A stretch of 64,000 nt of DNA, taken from NCBI GenBank assembly GCA_900315285.1, contig OMYO01000005.1, forward strand, positions 1 through 64,000, in the 5' to 3' direction. Both the position numbers and the translations under genes were made by a program. The DNA comes from an uncultured Eubacteriales bacterium. GTDB taxonomy: Bacteria; Bacillota; Clostridia; Oscillospirales; Acutalibacteraceae. Numbering within the stretch: position 1 is the stretch's first letter; each line of letters begins with the position of its first letter. Below, one piece after another: positions 34,948 through 42,726 of the stretch. The notes under the pieces were generated by a model. The model searched no databases and was not told where the DNA came from. It worked only from the letters and a program-made list of their open reading frames with translations.

Positions 34948-35304
34948 GTGACACTGCAGGAAGTGCAAACTCTTCTGCAAGCAAAGGTGGCAAGCTGTGA
35001 GGATCTCCTGGACGAGGAGGTTCAGAACGCCTTTGGAAGCGACATGATGAGCGAGGTCCTGGCCTATGTCCAGGATCAGGGCATTCTCATGACAGGCCTC
35101 GTGAATGAACAGATCATTCGCACCGCCGCCATGAAGGATATGTTCTGTGTTGTCATGGTCCGCGGGAAACAGCCCACGGCAGAAATGATCTCCATCGCCG
35201 AGGAAAATGAGATCGTACTCATGCTTACCGACTTCACCATGTATCAGTGCAGCGGTATCCTTTATGTCAATGGGTTGAACCCGACGGGACACCACTATGT
35301 CTGA
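34948..35304 (+). CDS. DRTGG-like domain protein of the hydrogenase cluster
   Basis: 118 aa from a GTG start. LTDFTMYQCSGILYVNGL and VNEQIIRTAAMKDMFCVVMVRGKQP follow the pattern of the small DRTGG domain (as in HPr kinase and Pta N-terminal halves). Stand-alone copies occur in sensory-hydrogenase clusters of Clostridia. No catalytic residues are visible. It may bind a nucleotide or serve as a regulatory partner. It overlaps the ATPase gene by 8 bp. Confidence 0.65.
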   Translation: MTLQEVQTLLQAKVASCEDLLDEEVQNAFGSDMMSEVLAYVQDQGILMTGLVNEQIIRTAAMKDMFCVVMVRGKQPTAEMISIAEENEIVLMLTDFTMYQCSGILYVNGLNPTGHHYV

Positions 35305-35722
35305 GCCCATTCGGCTGGTCTTTGACGTGGATGGTACGGACTTCTCGGCGGCCGGGAACGCATCCATGGAACTGAAAAAGGAGCTCCGCTCTCTTGGCTT
35401 TCCGAGAGATGTGGTTCGCAGGACCTCCATCGCAATGTATGAGGGAGAAATCAATATGGTCATCCACGCCGGCGGCGGGCAGGCCATCATTGAGATCTCT
35501 CCGGAGGAAATTTCAGTGACACTGGCAGACCACGGCCCTGGCATCCCCGATGTCTCGCTCGCCATGCAGGAGGGGTATTCCACAGCTCCGGAGGAAATTC
35601 GGGAAATTGGCTTTGGTGCCGGCATGGGGCTGCCAAACATGAAGAAAAATTCGGATGAAATGCGGATCGAGTCCGTCGTGGGAACCGGGACAACGGTCTA
35701 CATGAAATTTCGAGTAGCGTGA
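35297..35722 (+). CDS. RsbT/RsbW-like GHKL ATPase
   Basis: 141 aa. The N box is seen as IAMYEGEINMVIHAGGG, the G1 box as LADHGPGIPDVSLAMQEG and the G2 box as GFGAGMGLPNMKKNSDEM. It resembles anti-sigma-factor Ser/Thr kinases (RsbT/SpoIIAB type). With the sensory hydrogenase next to it, it may transmit a redox or H2 signal by phosphorylating a protein, though no STAS-domain partner is encoded here. Confidence 0.8.
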   Translation: MSEPIRLVFDVDGTDFSAAGNASMELKKELRSLGFPRDVVRRTSIAMYEGEINMVIHAGGGQAIIEISPEEISVTLADHGPGIPDVSLAMQEGYSTAPEEIREIGFGAGMGLPNMKKNSDEMRIESVVGTGTTVYMKFRVA

Positions 35723-35735
35723 GAAGATAAAAACC

Positions 35736-37007
35736 ATGGGCAACTATAAACACTCTGTCACACTGGCAAAGGATAAATGCAAGGGGTGCACAAACTGTCT
35801 AAAACGGTGTCCCACCGAGGCCATCCGCATCCGGAATGGCCATGCGGAAATCAACTCCGACACCTGCGTGGACTGCGGTGAGTGCATTCGGCGCTGTCCC
35901 TATCGGGCAAAGCGTGCGGTCAGCGACCCGCTCTCCATCATGGAGGGCTTCCGCTACAAAGTGGCACTGCCTGCGCCGGCATTCTATGGCCAGTTTGACC
36001 ATCTGAACAATATCAATTACATATTGAAGGCGCTGCTGGATATCGGTTTTGATGATGTCTTCGAGGTGGCCAGAGCGGCGGAGATCGTGTCCGGGTATTC
36101 CAAACGCTACATTATGAGACCAGACGTGAAAAAACCGGTCATCAGTTCTGCATGTCCCGTTATTGCACGGCTCGTCAGTATTCGGTTCCCAGATCTTATT
36201 GACAATATCATGCCTATGCTGCCTCCGGTGGATATTGCTGCAAAAATGGCCCGGGCGGAAGCAAAAGAAAAGCACCCGGAGCTGAAGGATGAGGACATTG
36301 GGATTTTCTTCATCTCACCGTGTCCCGCCAAGGTCAGCTACCTCCAAAATGAGGCAGAAAACGGCCGGAAGACGGTGGACGGTGTGTTCAGCATGAATGA
36401 GCTCTACCTAAAAATCGTCACGAAAATGGACGATAAAGAGGTGCCGCCGCTCCTGTCAAGGACGGGACGAGTTGGTATCCGTTGGGCCGGAGCAGGCGGA
36501 GAGGCAAGAGCACTCTCCAAACACCGTTTCCTCGCAGCAGACGGCATCGAGAACGTCATTGACGTTCTCGAAAAAATGGACAACTACACACTGCCAGACC
36601 TCGACTTCGTAGAACTTGACGCCTGCAACGGCGGCTGCGTCGGCGGCGTTATGACTATGGAAAATGCGTACATCGCCAAGGCAAGGCTTCTCCACCTGGA
36701 AAAGGGCCTTCCCCTTGCGGTGAACTGGGACTTTGAAGAGGATTACGGTTCCCGGGAAATTCCGGACGACTTTTTCACGGACGAGGAACTGACCTACTCA
36801 CCGCCAAAGCCTTTGGACGAGGATATCAAGCTTGCATTTGAGAAACGGGTTCGCATCCAACAGATTTTGGAAACGCTGCCAGCTCTTGATTGCGGCTCCT
36901 GCGGAGCCCCCACATGTCGGGCTTTTGCTGAGGATATTGTCCGTGGGTACGTCACCGAGGATGACTGTATTGTCCGTATGAAGAAAAAACAGGAGGCGAC
37001 AGAATGA
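35736..37007 (+). CDS. Sensory-type [FeFe]-hydrogenase homolog (group C/D, HydS/HfsB-like)
   Basis: 423 aa. Two [4Fe-4S] motifs at the N-terminus (CKGCTNCLKRC and CVDCGECIRRC), then an H-cluster domain with altered signatures: SSACPVI in place of TSCSPGW near 136, SPCPAKVSY in place of the MPC motif near 194, and ELDACNGGCVGGV in place of the third motif near 295. The Cys ligands of the H-cluster are kept. A C-terminal CGSCGAPTCRAF domain binds one more cluster. There is no PAS domain, so it is closer to the D type than to classical HydS. It probably senses H2 or redox state rather than turning over rapidly. Confidence 0.8.
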   Translation: MGNYKHSVTLAKDKCKGCTNCLKRCPTEAIRIRNGHAEINSDTCVDCGECIRRCPYRAKRAVSDPLSIMEGFRYKVALPAPAFYGQFDHLNNINYILKALLDIGFDDVFEVARAAEIVSGYSKRYIMRPDVKKPVISSACPVIARLVSIRFPDLIDNIMPMLPPVDIAAKMARAEAKEKHPELKDEDIGIFFISPCPAKVSYLQNEAENGRKTVDGVFSMNELYLKIVTKMDDKEVPPLLSRTGRVGIRWAGAGGEARALSKHRFLAADGIENVIDVLEKMDNYTLPDLDFVELDACNGGCVGGVMTMENAYIAKARLLHLEKGLPLAVNWDFEEDYGSREIPDDFFTDEELTYSPPKPLDEDIKLAFEKRVRIQQILETLPALDCGSCGAPTCRAFAEDIVRGYVTEDDCIVRMKKKQEATE

Positions 37008-37330
37008 CGGTATCGGAAATGGCAGAGAAACTCTCCCTCACGACACTGTCCCTGCCGGACCCGGACCGGGAAGTGGAAGGCGGATACGCCGGAGACATGC
37101 CGAGCTGGGTCATGGGCAATGCAGAGCAGGGTGACACCTGGATTACCATTCTGAACAATCGGAATGTCATTGCGGTGGCTGTGCTTCTGGATATGTCTGC
37201 AGTCATTGTCGCCGAGGACAGCAAGTTGCCGGATGAGGTCGTGGAACTGGCAAAATCCAAGGAGGTAAACCTGTTTACTTCTGCGGAATCCGTTTTCACA
37301 CTGTCTGCCAAGGTAGCGGAACTGTTATGA
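37004..37330 (+). CDS. Second DRTGG-like small protein
   Basis: 108 aa. Its layout resembles the gene at 34948: an N-terminal strand-turn segment, then DTWITILNNRNVIAVAVLLDMSAVIVAED and ELAKSKEVNLFTSAESVFTLSAKVAELL. It overlaps the hydrogenase homolog by 4 bp and the PHP gene by 4 bp. Function unknown; the tight coupling points to a partner of the sensory module. Confidence 0.6.
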   Translation: MTVSEMAEKLSLTTLSLPDPDREVEGGYAGDMPSWVMGNAEQGDTWITILNNRNVIAVAVLLDMSAVIVAEDSKLPDEVVELAKSKEVNLFTSAESVFTLSAKVAELL

Positions 37331-38064
37331 GAAAAGTTGCCTGTGACCTGCATATGCACTCCTGTCTTTCCCCCTGCGGGGACGACACCATGACCCCGGC
37401 AACAGCTGCCGGGTTGTCCCGTCTGGCAGGTGTTGAGGTCGCAGCTCTGACCGACCATAACACGGTTCGAAATTGTCCCGCTTTTGTGGAGGCGTGTGAG
37501 GCCTACGGCGTGGATCCGCTCTGCGGCATGGAGCTCACGACCTCAGAGGACATTCATCTGATTTGTCTTTTCCGCACATTGGATGAGGCCGCTTCCTTCG
37601 AAGAAGCGGTATGGCAGAAGAGGGTACATATTCCCAATGATCCCCGTTTCTTTGGAAACCAGTATATCGTCTCCGCAGATGACGAAATCATTGGATCGGA
37701 ACCCGACCTGCTTCCCAATGCCACCCAGCTGAGCCTGGGAGAGGCATACCGCCTCGCAGTGGAATATGGTGGTGTCTGTTATCCGGCCCATGTGGATCGG
37801 GACGCCAACGGCATCATTGCCGTGCTCGGAACATTTCCGGCGGAACCACCATTTCGGATTGCAGAGTACCGGGAGCCGAAGAATCGGGAGACCTATCCGG
37901 AACAGTACCCCAATTTGAAAGGCCTGCTTGCGGTATATGGTTCCGACTCTCACCGACCGGAGGCCATCCCTGAACAGGCAGAGTTTTCTCTAGAGGTTGG
38001 GGACGAGGGTAGCCCGGCGGATGCCGTATTCCAGCTTCTTCGCCAACAAATGGAAATCACATGA
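37327..38064 (+). CDS. PHP-domain phosphoesterase
   Basis: 245 aa. The first PHP motif is CDLHMHSCLSPCGDD, then ALTDHNTVRNC, CGMELTTSEDIHLICLF and YPAHVDRDANG, with GSDSHRPE near the end. These supply the His/Asp/Glu metal ligands of the polymerase-and-histidinol-phosphatase fold. PHP proteins are regular neighbours of sensory [FeFe] hydrogenases. The substrate is unknown; a phosphoprotein or nucleotide is possible. Confidence 0.85.
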   Translation: MRKVACDLHMHSCLSPCGDDTMTPATAAGLSRLAGVEVAALTDHNTVRNCPAFVEACEAYGVDPLCGMELTTSEDIHLICLFRTLDEAASFEEAVWQKRVHIPNDPRFFGNQYIVSADDEIIGSEPDLLPNATQLSLGEAYRLAVEYGGVCYPAHVDRDANGIIAVLGTFPAEPPFRIAEYREPKNRETYPEQYPNLKGLLAVYGSDSHRPEAIPEQAEFSLEVGDEGSPADAVFQLLRQQMEIT

Positions 38065-38076
38065 CCCAGGAGGCGT

Positions 38077-38637
38077 TTGAATTTGCAGGAACTTTCGCTG
38101 AATATCCTGGACATTGCGGAGAACAGTGTGAAGGCCGGAGCGGACCGAATCGTCATTGACATTGAGGAGAACGGTTCTTCCATGAAAATCTGCATCGCAG
38201 ACAACGGAAAGGGTATGGATGAACCGACCGTTCAGAGGCTTACGGATCCGTTCTATACGACCCGCACCACAAGAAAAGTGGGCATGGGCGTGCCGCTGTT
38301 TCAGATGGCCGCCGAACAGACTGGTGGGTCACTCCGTGTGGAGTCCATACAGGCTCCCGCACCGGAACATGGAACCCGCGTTACGGCAGAGTTTCATACC
38401 GACCACATCGACTGCATGCCGCTGGGGGACATTGTCTCCACTATCCTGACTCTGATCCAGGGGAGTCCGGAAATCAATTTTATCTTTCACCACGGTAAGG
38501 ATGGAAAGAGCGTCGACCTCGACATGGGGGAGGTCCGGCAGCAGCTGGGCCCGGACGTGCCGGTCAATGAACCGGATATCCTTGTGTGGATTCGTGAATA
38601 TCTCGAAGAACAATACCATGATCTGAAGGAGGATTAA
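38077..38637 (+). CDS. GHKL-type ATP-binding protein
   Basis: 186 aa. The start is a TTG, either 38077 (3 nt after AGGAGG) or 38083 (9 nt after it, better spaced); there is no ATG. N box LNILDIAENSVKAGADRIVIDI, G1 box IADNGKGMDEPTVQR, then FYTTRTTRKVGMGVPLFQMAAEQTGG. It resembles the ATPase domain of sensor kinases and MutL-like proteins without a phosphorylatable His domain. It is the second ATPase in the operon, and probably belongs to the same signalling set. Confidence 0.75.
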   Translation: MNLQELSLNILDIAENSVKAGADRIVIDIEENGSSMKICIADNGKGMDEPTVQRLTDPFYTTRTTRKVGMGVPLFQMAAEQTGGSLRVESIQAPAPEHGTRVTAEFHTDHIDCMPLGDIVSTILTLIQGSPEINFIFHHGKDGKSVDLDMGEVRQQLGPDVPVNEPDILVWIREYLEEQYHDLKED

Positions 38638-38641
38638 TGTT

Positions 38642-39010
38642 ATGAAAAGTTTGCAGGAGCTCGCCGCCATCCGGGAACAGACCAAGGCGAAAATGGCTCT
38701 CCGCGAAAAAGAGGGGGCTGTCCGCGTCGTAGTCGGAATGGCCACCTGCGGAATTGCTGCCGGCGCCCGTCCCGTCCTCAACACCTTCGTTGAGGAGGTC
38801 AACAAAGAGGGCCTGGGCGGCAAGGTCAGCGTGGAGCAGACCGGCTGCATTGGTATCTGCCAGTATGAGCCCGTCGTGGAAGTGTTCGATGGTGACCAGA
38901 AGACGACCTATGTAAAAATGACCGCCGACAAGGCGAAACGCGTCGTCGCAGAGCATCTGGAAAAAGGGAATATCGTAAAAGAGTACACCATCGGCTACTC
39001 GAACGTATAA
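38642..39010 (+). CDS. [2Fe-2S] thioredoxin-like ferredoxin
   Basis: 122 aa. VVVGMATCGIAAGARPVLNTF and VEQTGCIGICQYEPVVEVF give the NuoE-type cluster pattern, although the first pair appears reduced: one Cys in ATCGIAAGA, where two are usual. It sits between the signalling set and the NuoF-like subunit and is normally an accessory electron carrier of bifurcating hydrogenases. Confidence 0.75.
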   Translation: MKSLQELAAIREQTKAKMALREKEGAVRVVVGMATCGIAAGARPVLNTFVEEVNKEGLGGKVSVEQTGCIGICQYEPVVEVFDGDQKTTYVKMTADKAKRVVAEHLEKGNIVKEYTIGYSNV

Positions 39011-39022
39011 CGGAGGCAGAGT

Positions 39023-40831
39023 ATGTACAGAACACATGTTATGGTCTGCGGCGGCACCGGATGTACCGCCAGCGGTTCCGGCAAAATTCAGGAGGCTCTA
39101 GTTTCTGAGATCAAGAAAAAGGGCCTCGAGGATGAGGTCAAAGTAGTCCAGACCGGATGTTTCGGTCTCTGCGAACTGGGCCCCATCATGATCATCTATC
39201 CTGGAGATGTCTTCTATAGCCGTGTCACGGTGGACGACATCCCGGAAATCGTGGAAGAGCACCTTCTGAAAGGACGTGTCGTTGAGCGTCTTGTCCATGA
39301 GGACGAGGTTACAAGAGAGAAGACCACATCTCTTGACGACACCAGTTTCTATAAGATTCAGAAACGTGTTGCCCTTCGCAACTGCGGTGTCATTGACCCA
39401 GAGAACATTGATGAGTATCTCGCCATGGACGGCTACACCGCTCTGGAGAAGGTTCTCACCACCATGACTCCGGACGACGTAATCCAGTGCCTATTAGATG
39501 CCGGTCTTCGCGGCCGCGGCGGCGCCGGATTCCCCACGGGTCTCAAATGGAAATTCGCCAAGAACGCTGTGGGCGACGTGAAATATGTCTGCTGCAATGC
39601 CGATGAGGGTGACCCTGGCGCATTCATGGACCGTTCTGTCCTTGAAGGTGACCCGCACTCCGTTCTGGAGGCAATGGCCATTGCCGGTTACACTATCGGA
39701 TCCAATCAGGGCTATATCTATGTCCGTGCGGAGTATCCCATCGCCGTTAAACGTCTTCAGATTGCCCTGAAACAGGCAAAAGACTACGGCCTCATCGGAA
39801 AGAACATCCTTGGAACCGGATTTGATTTTGACATTGATATCCGTCTTGGCGCCGGAGCTTTCGTCTGCGGCGAGGAGACCGCACTCATGACCTCCATTGA
39901 GGGTAAACGCGGTGAGCCCCGTCCCCGTCCTCCGTTCCCGGCTAACAAGGGTCTTTTCCAGAAGCCCTCTATCCTGAACAACGTAGAGACCTGGGCCAAC
40001 ATTCCCCAGATCATCAATAACGGACCCGAGTGGTTTGCTGCCATGGGTACCGAGAAGTCCAAGGGAACGAAAGTATTCGCCCTTGGCGGAAAAATCAAGC
40101 ACACCGGCCTCGTTGAGGTTCCCATGGGCACCACTCTTCGCCAGGTCGTCGAGGAAGTCGGCGGCGGCATTCCCAACGGGAAGAAGTTTAAAGCGGCCCA
40201 GACCGGCGGCCCCTCCGGCGGATGTATTCCGGCCCAGTTCTTCGACGTGCCCATGGATTATGAGCACCTCGCCGAAATCGGCTCCATCATGGGATCCGGC
40301 GGACTCATCGTCATGGACGAGGACAACTGCATGGTCGACATTGCAAAATTCTTCCTGCAGTTCACCGTTGACGAGTCCTGCGGTAAATGTACTCCGTGCC
40401 GTCTCGGAACAAAGCGTATGCTCGAAATCCTTGAGAAGATCACTAGCGGCAACGGCACTATGGATGATCTCGACAAGCTGGAAAATCTTGCCTACTTTGT
40501 CAAGACCAACTCTCTGTGCGGACTCGGACAGACCGCTCCGAACCCCGTACTCTCAACCCTGAAATATTTCCGTGACGAGTATATTGCTCACATTGTGGAC
40601 AAGCATTGCCCGGCGGGCGTCTGCTCCGACCTTCTTGTCTACACCATCGACCGTGAGAAGTGCATGGGCTGTACCATGTGTATGCGTAACTGCCCTGCCA
40701 ATGCAATCTCCGTCACGAAGTACACACCGGAAGGCCACAAGCGCCCGAGCCTTGTCATTGACCCGGCTGCCTGCGTCAAGTGTGGAACCTGCCAGACCGT
40801 ATGTAAGTTTGATGCGGTCTCCAAGGCGTAA
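39023..40831 (+). CDS. NADH-dependent hydrogenase, NuoF-like subunit (HydB/HymB)
   Basis: 602 aa. Order: N-terminal thioredoxin-fold [2Fe-2S] domain (CGGTGCTASGSG, QTGCFGLCELGP); FMN/NADH domain with GRGGAGFPTGLKWKF near 165 and CNADEGDPGAFMDR; SLBB; then ESCGKCTPCRLGTKRM near 451 binding [4Fe-4S]; and a C-terminal 2x[4Fe-4S] ferredoxin (CMGCTMCMRNCP, CVKCGTCQTVC). It oxidises or reduces NAD(H) and is the flavin subunit where bifurcation is thought to occur. GGAGG precedes the ATG, and hydA follows after 15 bp. Confidence 0.93.
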   Translation: MYRTHVMVCGGTGCTASGSGKIQEALVSEIKKKGLEDEVKVVQTGCFGLCELGPIMIIYPGDVFYSRVTVDDIPEIVEEHLLKGRVVERLVHEDEVTREKTTSLDDTSFYKIQKRVALRNCGVIDPENIDEYLAMDGYTALEKVLTTMTPDDVIQCLLDAGLRGRGGAGFPTGLKWKFAKNAVGDVKYVCCNADEGDPGAFMDRSVLEGDPHSVLEAMAIAGYTIGSNQGYIYVRAEYPIAVKRLQIALKQAKDYGLIGKNILGTGFDFDIDIRLGAGAFVCGEETALMTSIEGKRGEPRPRPPFPANKGLFQKPSILNNVETWANIPQIINNGPEWFAAMGTEKSKGTKVFALGGKIKHTGLVEVPMGTTLRQVVEEVGGGIPNGKKFKAAQTGGPSGGCIPAQFFDVPMDYEHLAEIGSIMGSGGLIVMDEDNCMVDIAKFFLQFTVDESCGKCTPCRLGTKRMLEILEKITSGNGTMDDLDKLENLAYFVKTNSLCGLGQTAPNPVLSTLKYFRDEYIAHIVDKHCPAGVCSDLLVYTIDREKCMGCTMCMRNCPANAISVTKYTPEGHKRPSLVIDPAACVKCGTCQTVCKFDAVSKA

Positions 40832-40846
40832 TAAGGAGGAATTGTT

Positions 40847-42613
40847 TTGGCTGACAATAAAGAAACCATCACCTTGACCATTGATGGCGTCGAGGTCACC
40901 GCACCGAAGGGCTCCACTATTCTCGAGGCAGCCCATATCGCCGGAATCCGTATTCCGACACTCTGCTATCTGAAAGATGTCGATAACGGCATCGGCGCAT
41001 GTCGTATGTGCCTTGTCCAGGTCAACGGCTCTCCGAAACTCGCAGCTGCTTGTGTATTCCCGGCAGCCGACGGCATGGACGTCGTGACCAACAGTGAGCT
41101 CATTGCCCACAATAGAAAGATCAATCTTCAGCTTCTCCTCTCGAATCACAACCGGTCCTGCCTCTCCTGCGTACGTTCCGGCAAATGTGAACTGGAGTCC
41201 CTCTGCTGGGAGTACGGCATTGACGATGCCGACTTCTATGACGGCGAGAGAAGATGGGGCGGTATTGACGACTCCGCACCCCACATGATCCGTGATAACT
41301 CCAAGTGCATTCTCTGCCGCCGCTGCGTTGCAGCCTGCGGAAATGTACAGAGCATTGGCGTTATCGGCGCGTCGAACCGCGGCTTCAAGAGCGAAATCAC
41401 CTGTGCATTCGACCTGCCTCTGAATGATACCGCCTGCGTCTACTGTGGCCAGTGCATTACCGCTTGCCCGGTCGGTGCACTCTATGAGAAGAGCAACATT
41501 GATGATGTATTCCATGCCATCAATGATCCGGAGAAATATGTCATTGTCCAGGCAGCTCCTGCTGTCCGTGCAGCCCTTGCAGAGTGCTTCGGCAAGCCCA
41601 TTGGCACCGACGCTCAGGGCAAACTTGCAGCCGGCCTTCGCAGACTGAAGTTTGATAAGGTATTTGATACCGTATTCTCCGCCGACCTCACCATTATGGA
41701 AGAGGCCAACGAATTTATTGACCGCGTCAAGAATGGCGGCAAACTTCCGCTTATTACTTCTTGCTCCCCCGGATGGATTAACTTCTGTGAGCACTATTAT
41801 CCGGAGCTCACCGACAATCTGTCCTCCTGCAAGAGTCCGCAGCAGATGTTCGGTGCCGTAGCAAAGAGCTACTATGCCGAGAAGATGGGAATTGACCCAG
41901 CAAACATCGTCTCCGTCTCCGTCATGCCCTGCACTGCAAAGAAGGGCGAAATTGGCCGTGACGATCAGGCCGGCGCCGGTTATCCGGATGTCGACTATGT
42001 CCTCACCACCCGTGAGCTCGGCAGAATGATGCAGCGCGCCGGTATTGACTACGACGCTCTTCCGGAGGAGGATTTTGATCTTCCGCTTGGCCTCGGTTCT
42101 GGAGCCGGTGTCATCTTCGGCGCAACCGGTGGCGTTATGGAGGCAGCTCTTCGTACTGCTGTTGAAACCCTCACTGGCGAAGACCTTCCGAATGTTGACT
42201 TTGTTGATGTCCGCGGTGTTAAGGGCATCAAAGAGGCAACCTATGAAGTTGCCGGTCTCACAGTCCGTGTTGCGGTTGCTTCCGGTCTTGCCAACGCCAG
42301 AGCACTTCTCGACATGGTCGAGAGCGGTGAGAAAGAGTATGATTTCATTGAGATCATGGCTTGCCCAGGCGGCTGCGTCAACGGCGGCGGTCAGCCTCAG
42401 GTTCACGCCGATGTCCGCAACTTCACGGATATCCGTGCCGAGCGTGCCAAGGTTCTCTATGACCTTGATAAGAACAATCCGGTCCGCAAGTCCCACGAGA
42501 ACCCGGCCATCAAGGAAATCTACGCCACTTATCTCGGCGCTCCTGGCTCTGAACTTGCTCACAAGCTTCTCCATACCACATATGTGAAGAAGACTATCAA
42601 CAAACCCGTATAA
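40847..42613 (+). CDS. hydA: [FeFe] hydrogenase catalytic subunit, group A3-like
   Basis: 588 aa from a TTG start after AAGGAGGA. N-terminal [2Fe-2S] domain (CYLKDVDNGIGACRMC), His-ligated cluster region (HNRSCLSC..CELESLC), 2x[4Fe-4S] (CILCRRCVAAC and CVYCGQCITAC), and an H-cluster domain with all three signatures: TSCSPGWINFCEHYYPE, MPCTAKKGEIGRD and EIMACPGGCVNGGGQP. The C-terminal small-subunit-like part ends KEIYATYLGAPGSELAHKLLHTTY. With the NuoE and NuoF partners it forms an NAD/ferredoxin-linked, probably bifurcating, hydrogenase producing H2. Confidence 0.95.
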   Translation: MADNKETITLTIDGVEVTAPKGSTILEAAHIAGIRIPTLCYLKDVDNGIGACRMCLVQVNGSPKLAAACVFPAADGMDVVTNSELIAHNRKINLQLLLSNHNRSCLSCVRSGKCELESLCWEYGIDDADFYDGERRWGGIDDSAPHMIRDNSKCILCRRCVAACGNVQSIGVIGASNRGFKSEITCAFDLPLNDTACVYCGQCITACPVGALYEKSNIDDVFHAINDPEKYVIVQAAPAVRAALAECFGKPIGTDAQGKLAAGLRRLKFDKVFDTVFSADLTIMEEANEFIDRVKNGGKLPLITSCSPGWINFCEHYYPELTDNLSSCKSPQQMFGAVAKSYYAEKMGIDPANIVSVSVMPCTAKKGEIGRDDQAGAGYPDVDYVLTTRELGRMMQRAGIDYDALPEEDFDLPLGLGSGAGVIFGATGGVMEAALRTAVETLTGEDLPNVDFVDVRGVKGIKEATYEVAGLTVRVAVASGLANARALLDMVESGEKEYDFIEIMACPGGCVNGGGQPQVHADVRNFTDIRAERAKVLYDLDKNNPVRKSHENPAIKEIYATYLGAPGSELAHKLLHTTYVKKTINKPV

Positions 42614-42661
42614 CAATTAATCTCCTAAAATCATTAGGACTCCTTCAAAGAATGCGAAAGA

Positions 42662-42697
42662 CGTGCTGCCACAGTTGACAGCACGCCTTTTGCGTTT
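42662..42697 (+). terminator. Terminator of the hydrogenase operon
   Basis: CGTGCTG (42662-42668) pairs with CAGCACG (42679-42685), followed by CCTTTTGCGTTT. Confidence 0.75.
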
Positions 42698-42726
42698 CTC
42701 TGGATTCTATTGTCACAAAGAATTTC

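Noticed and set aside
40553-42616. A 687-codon open frame on the minus strand
   Set aside because: Antisense shadow of hydA and the end of the NuoF-like gene. The sense strand has complete, recognisable proteins with good starts.
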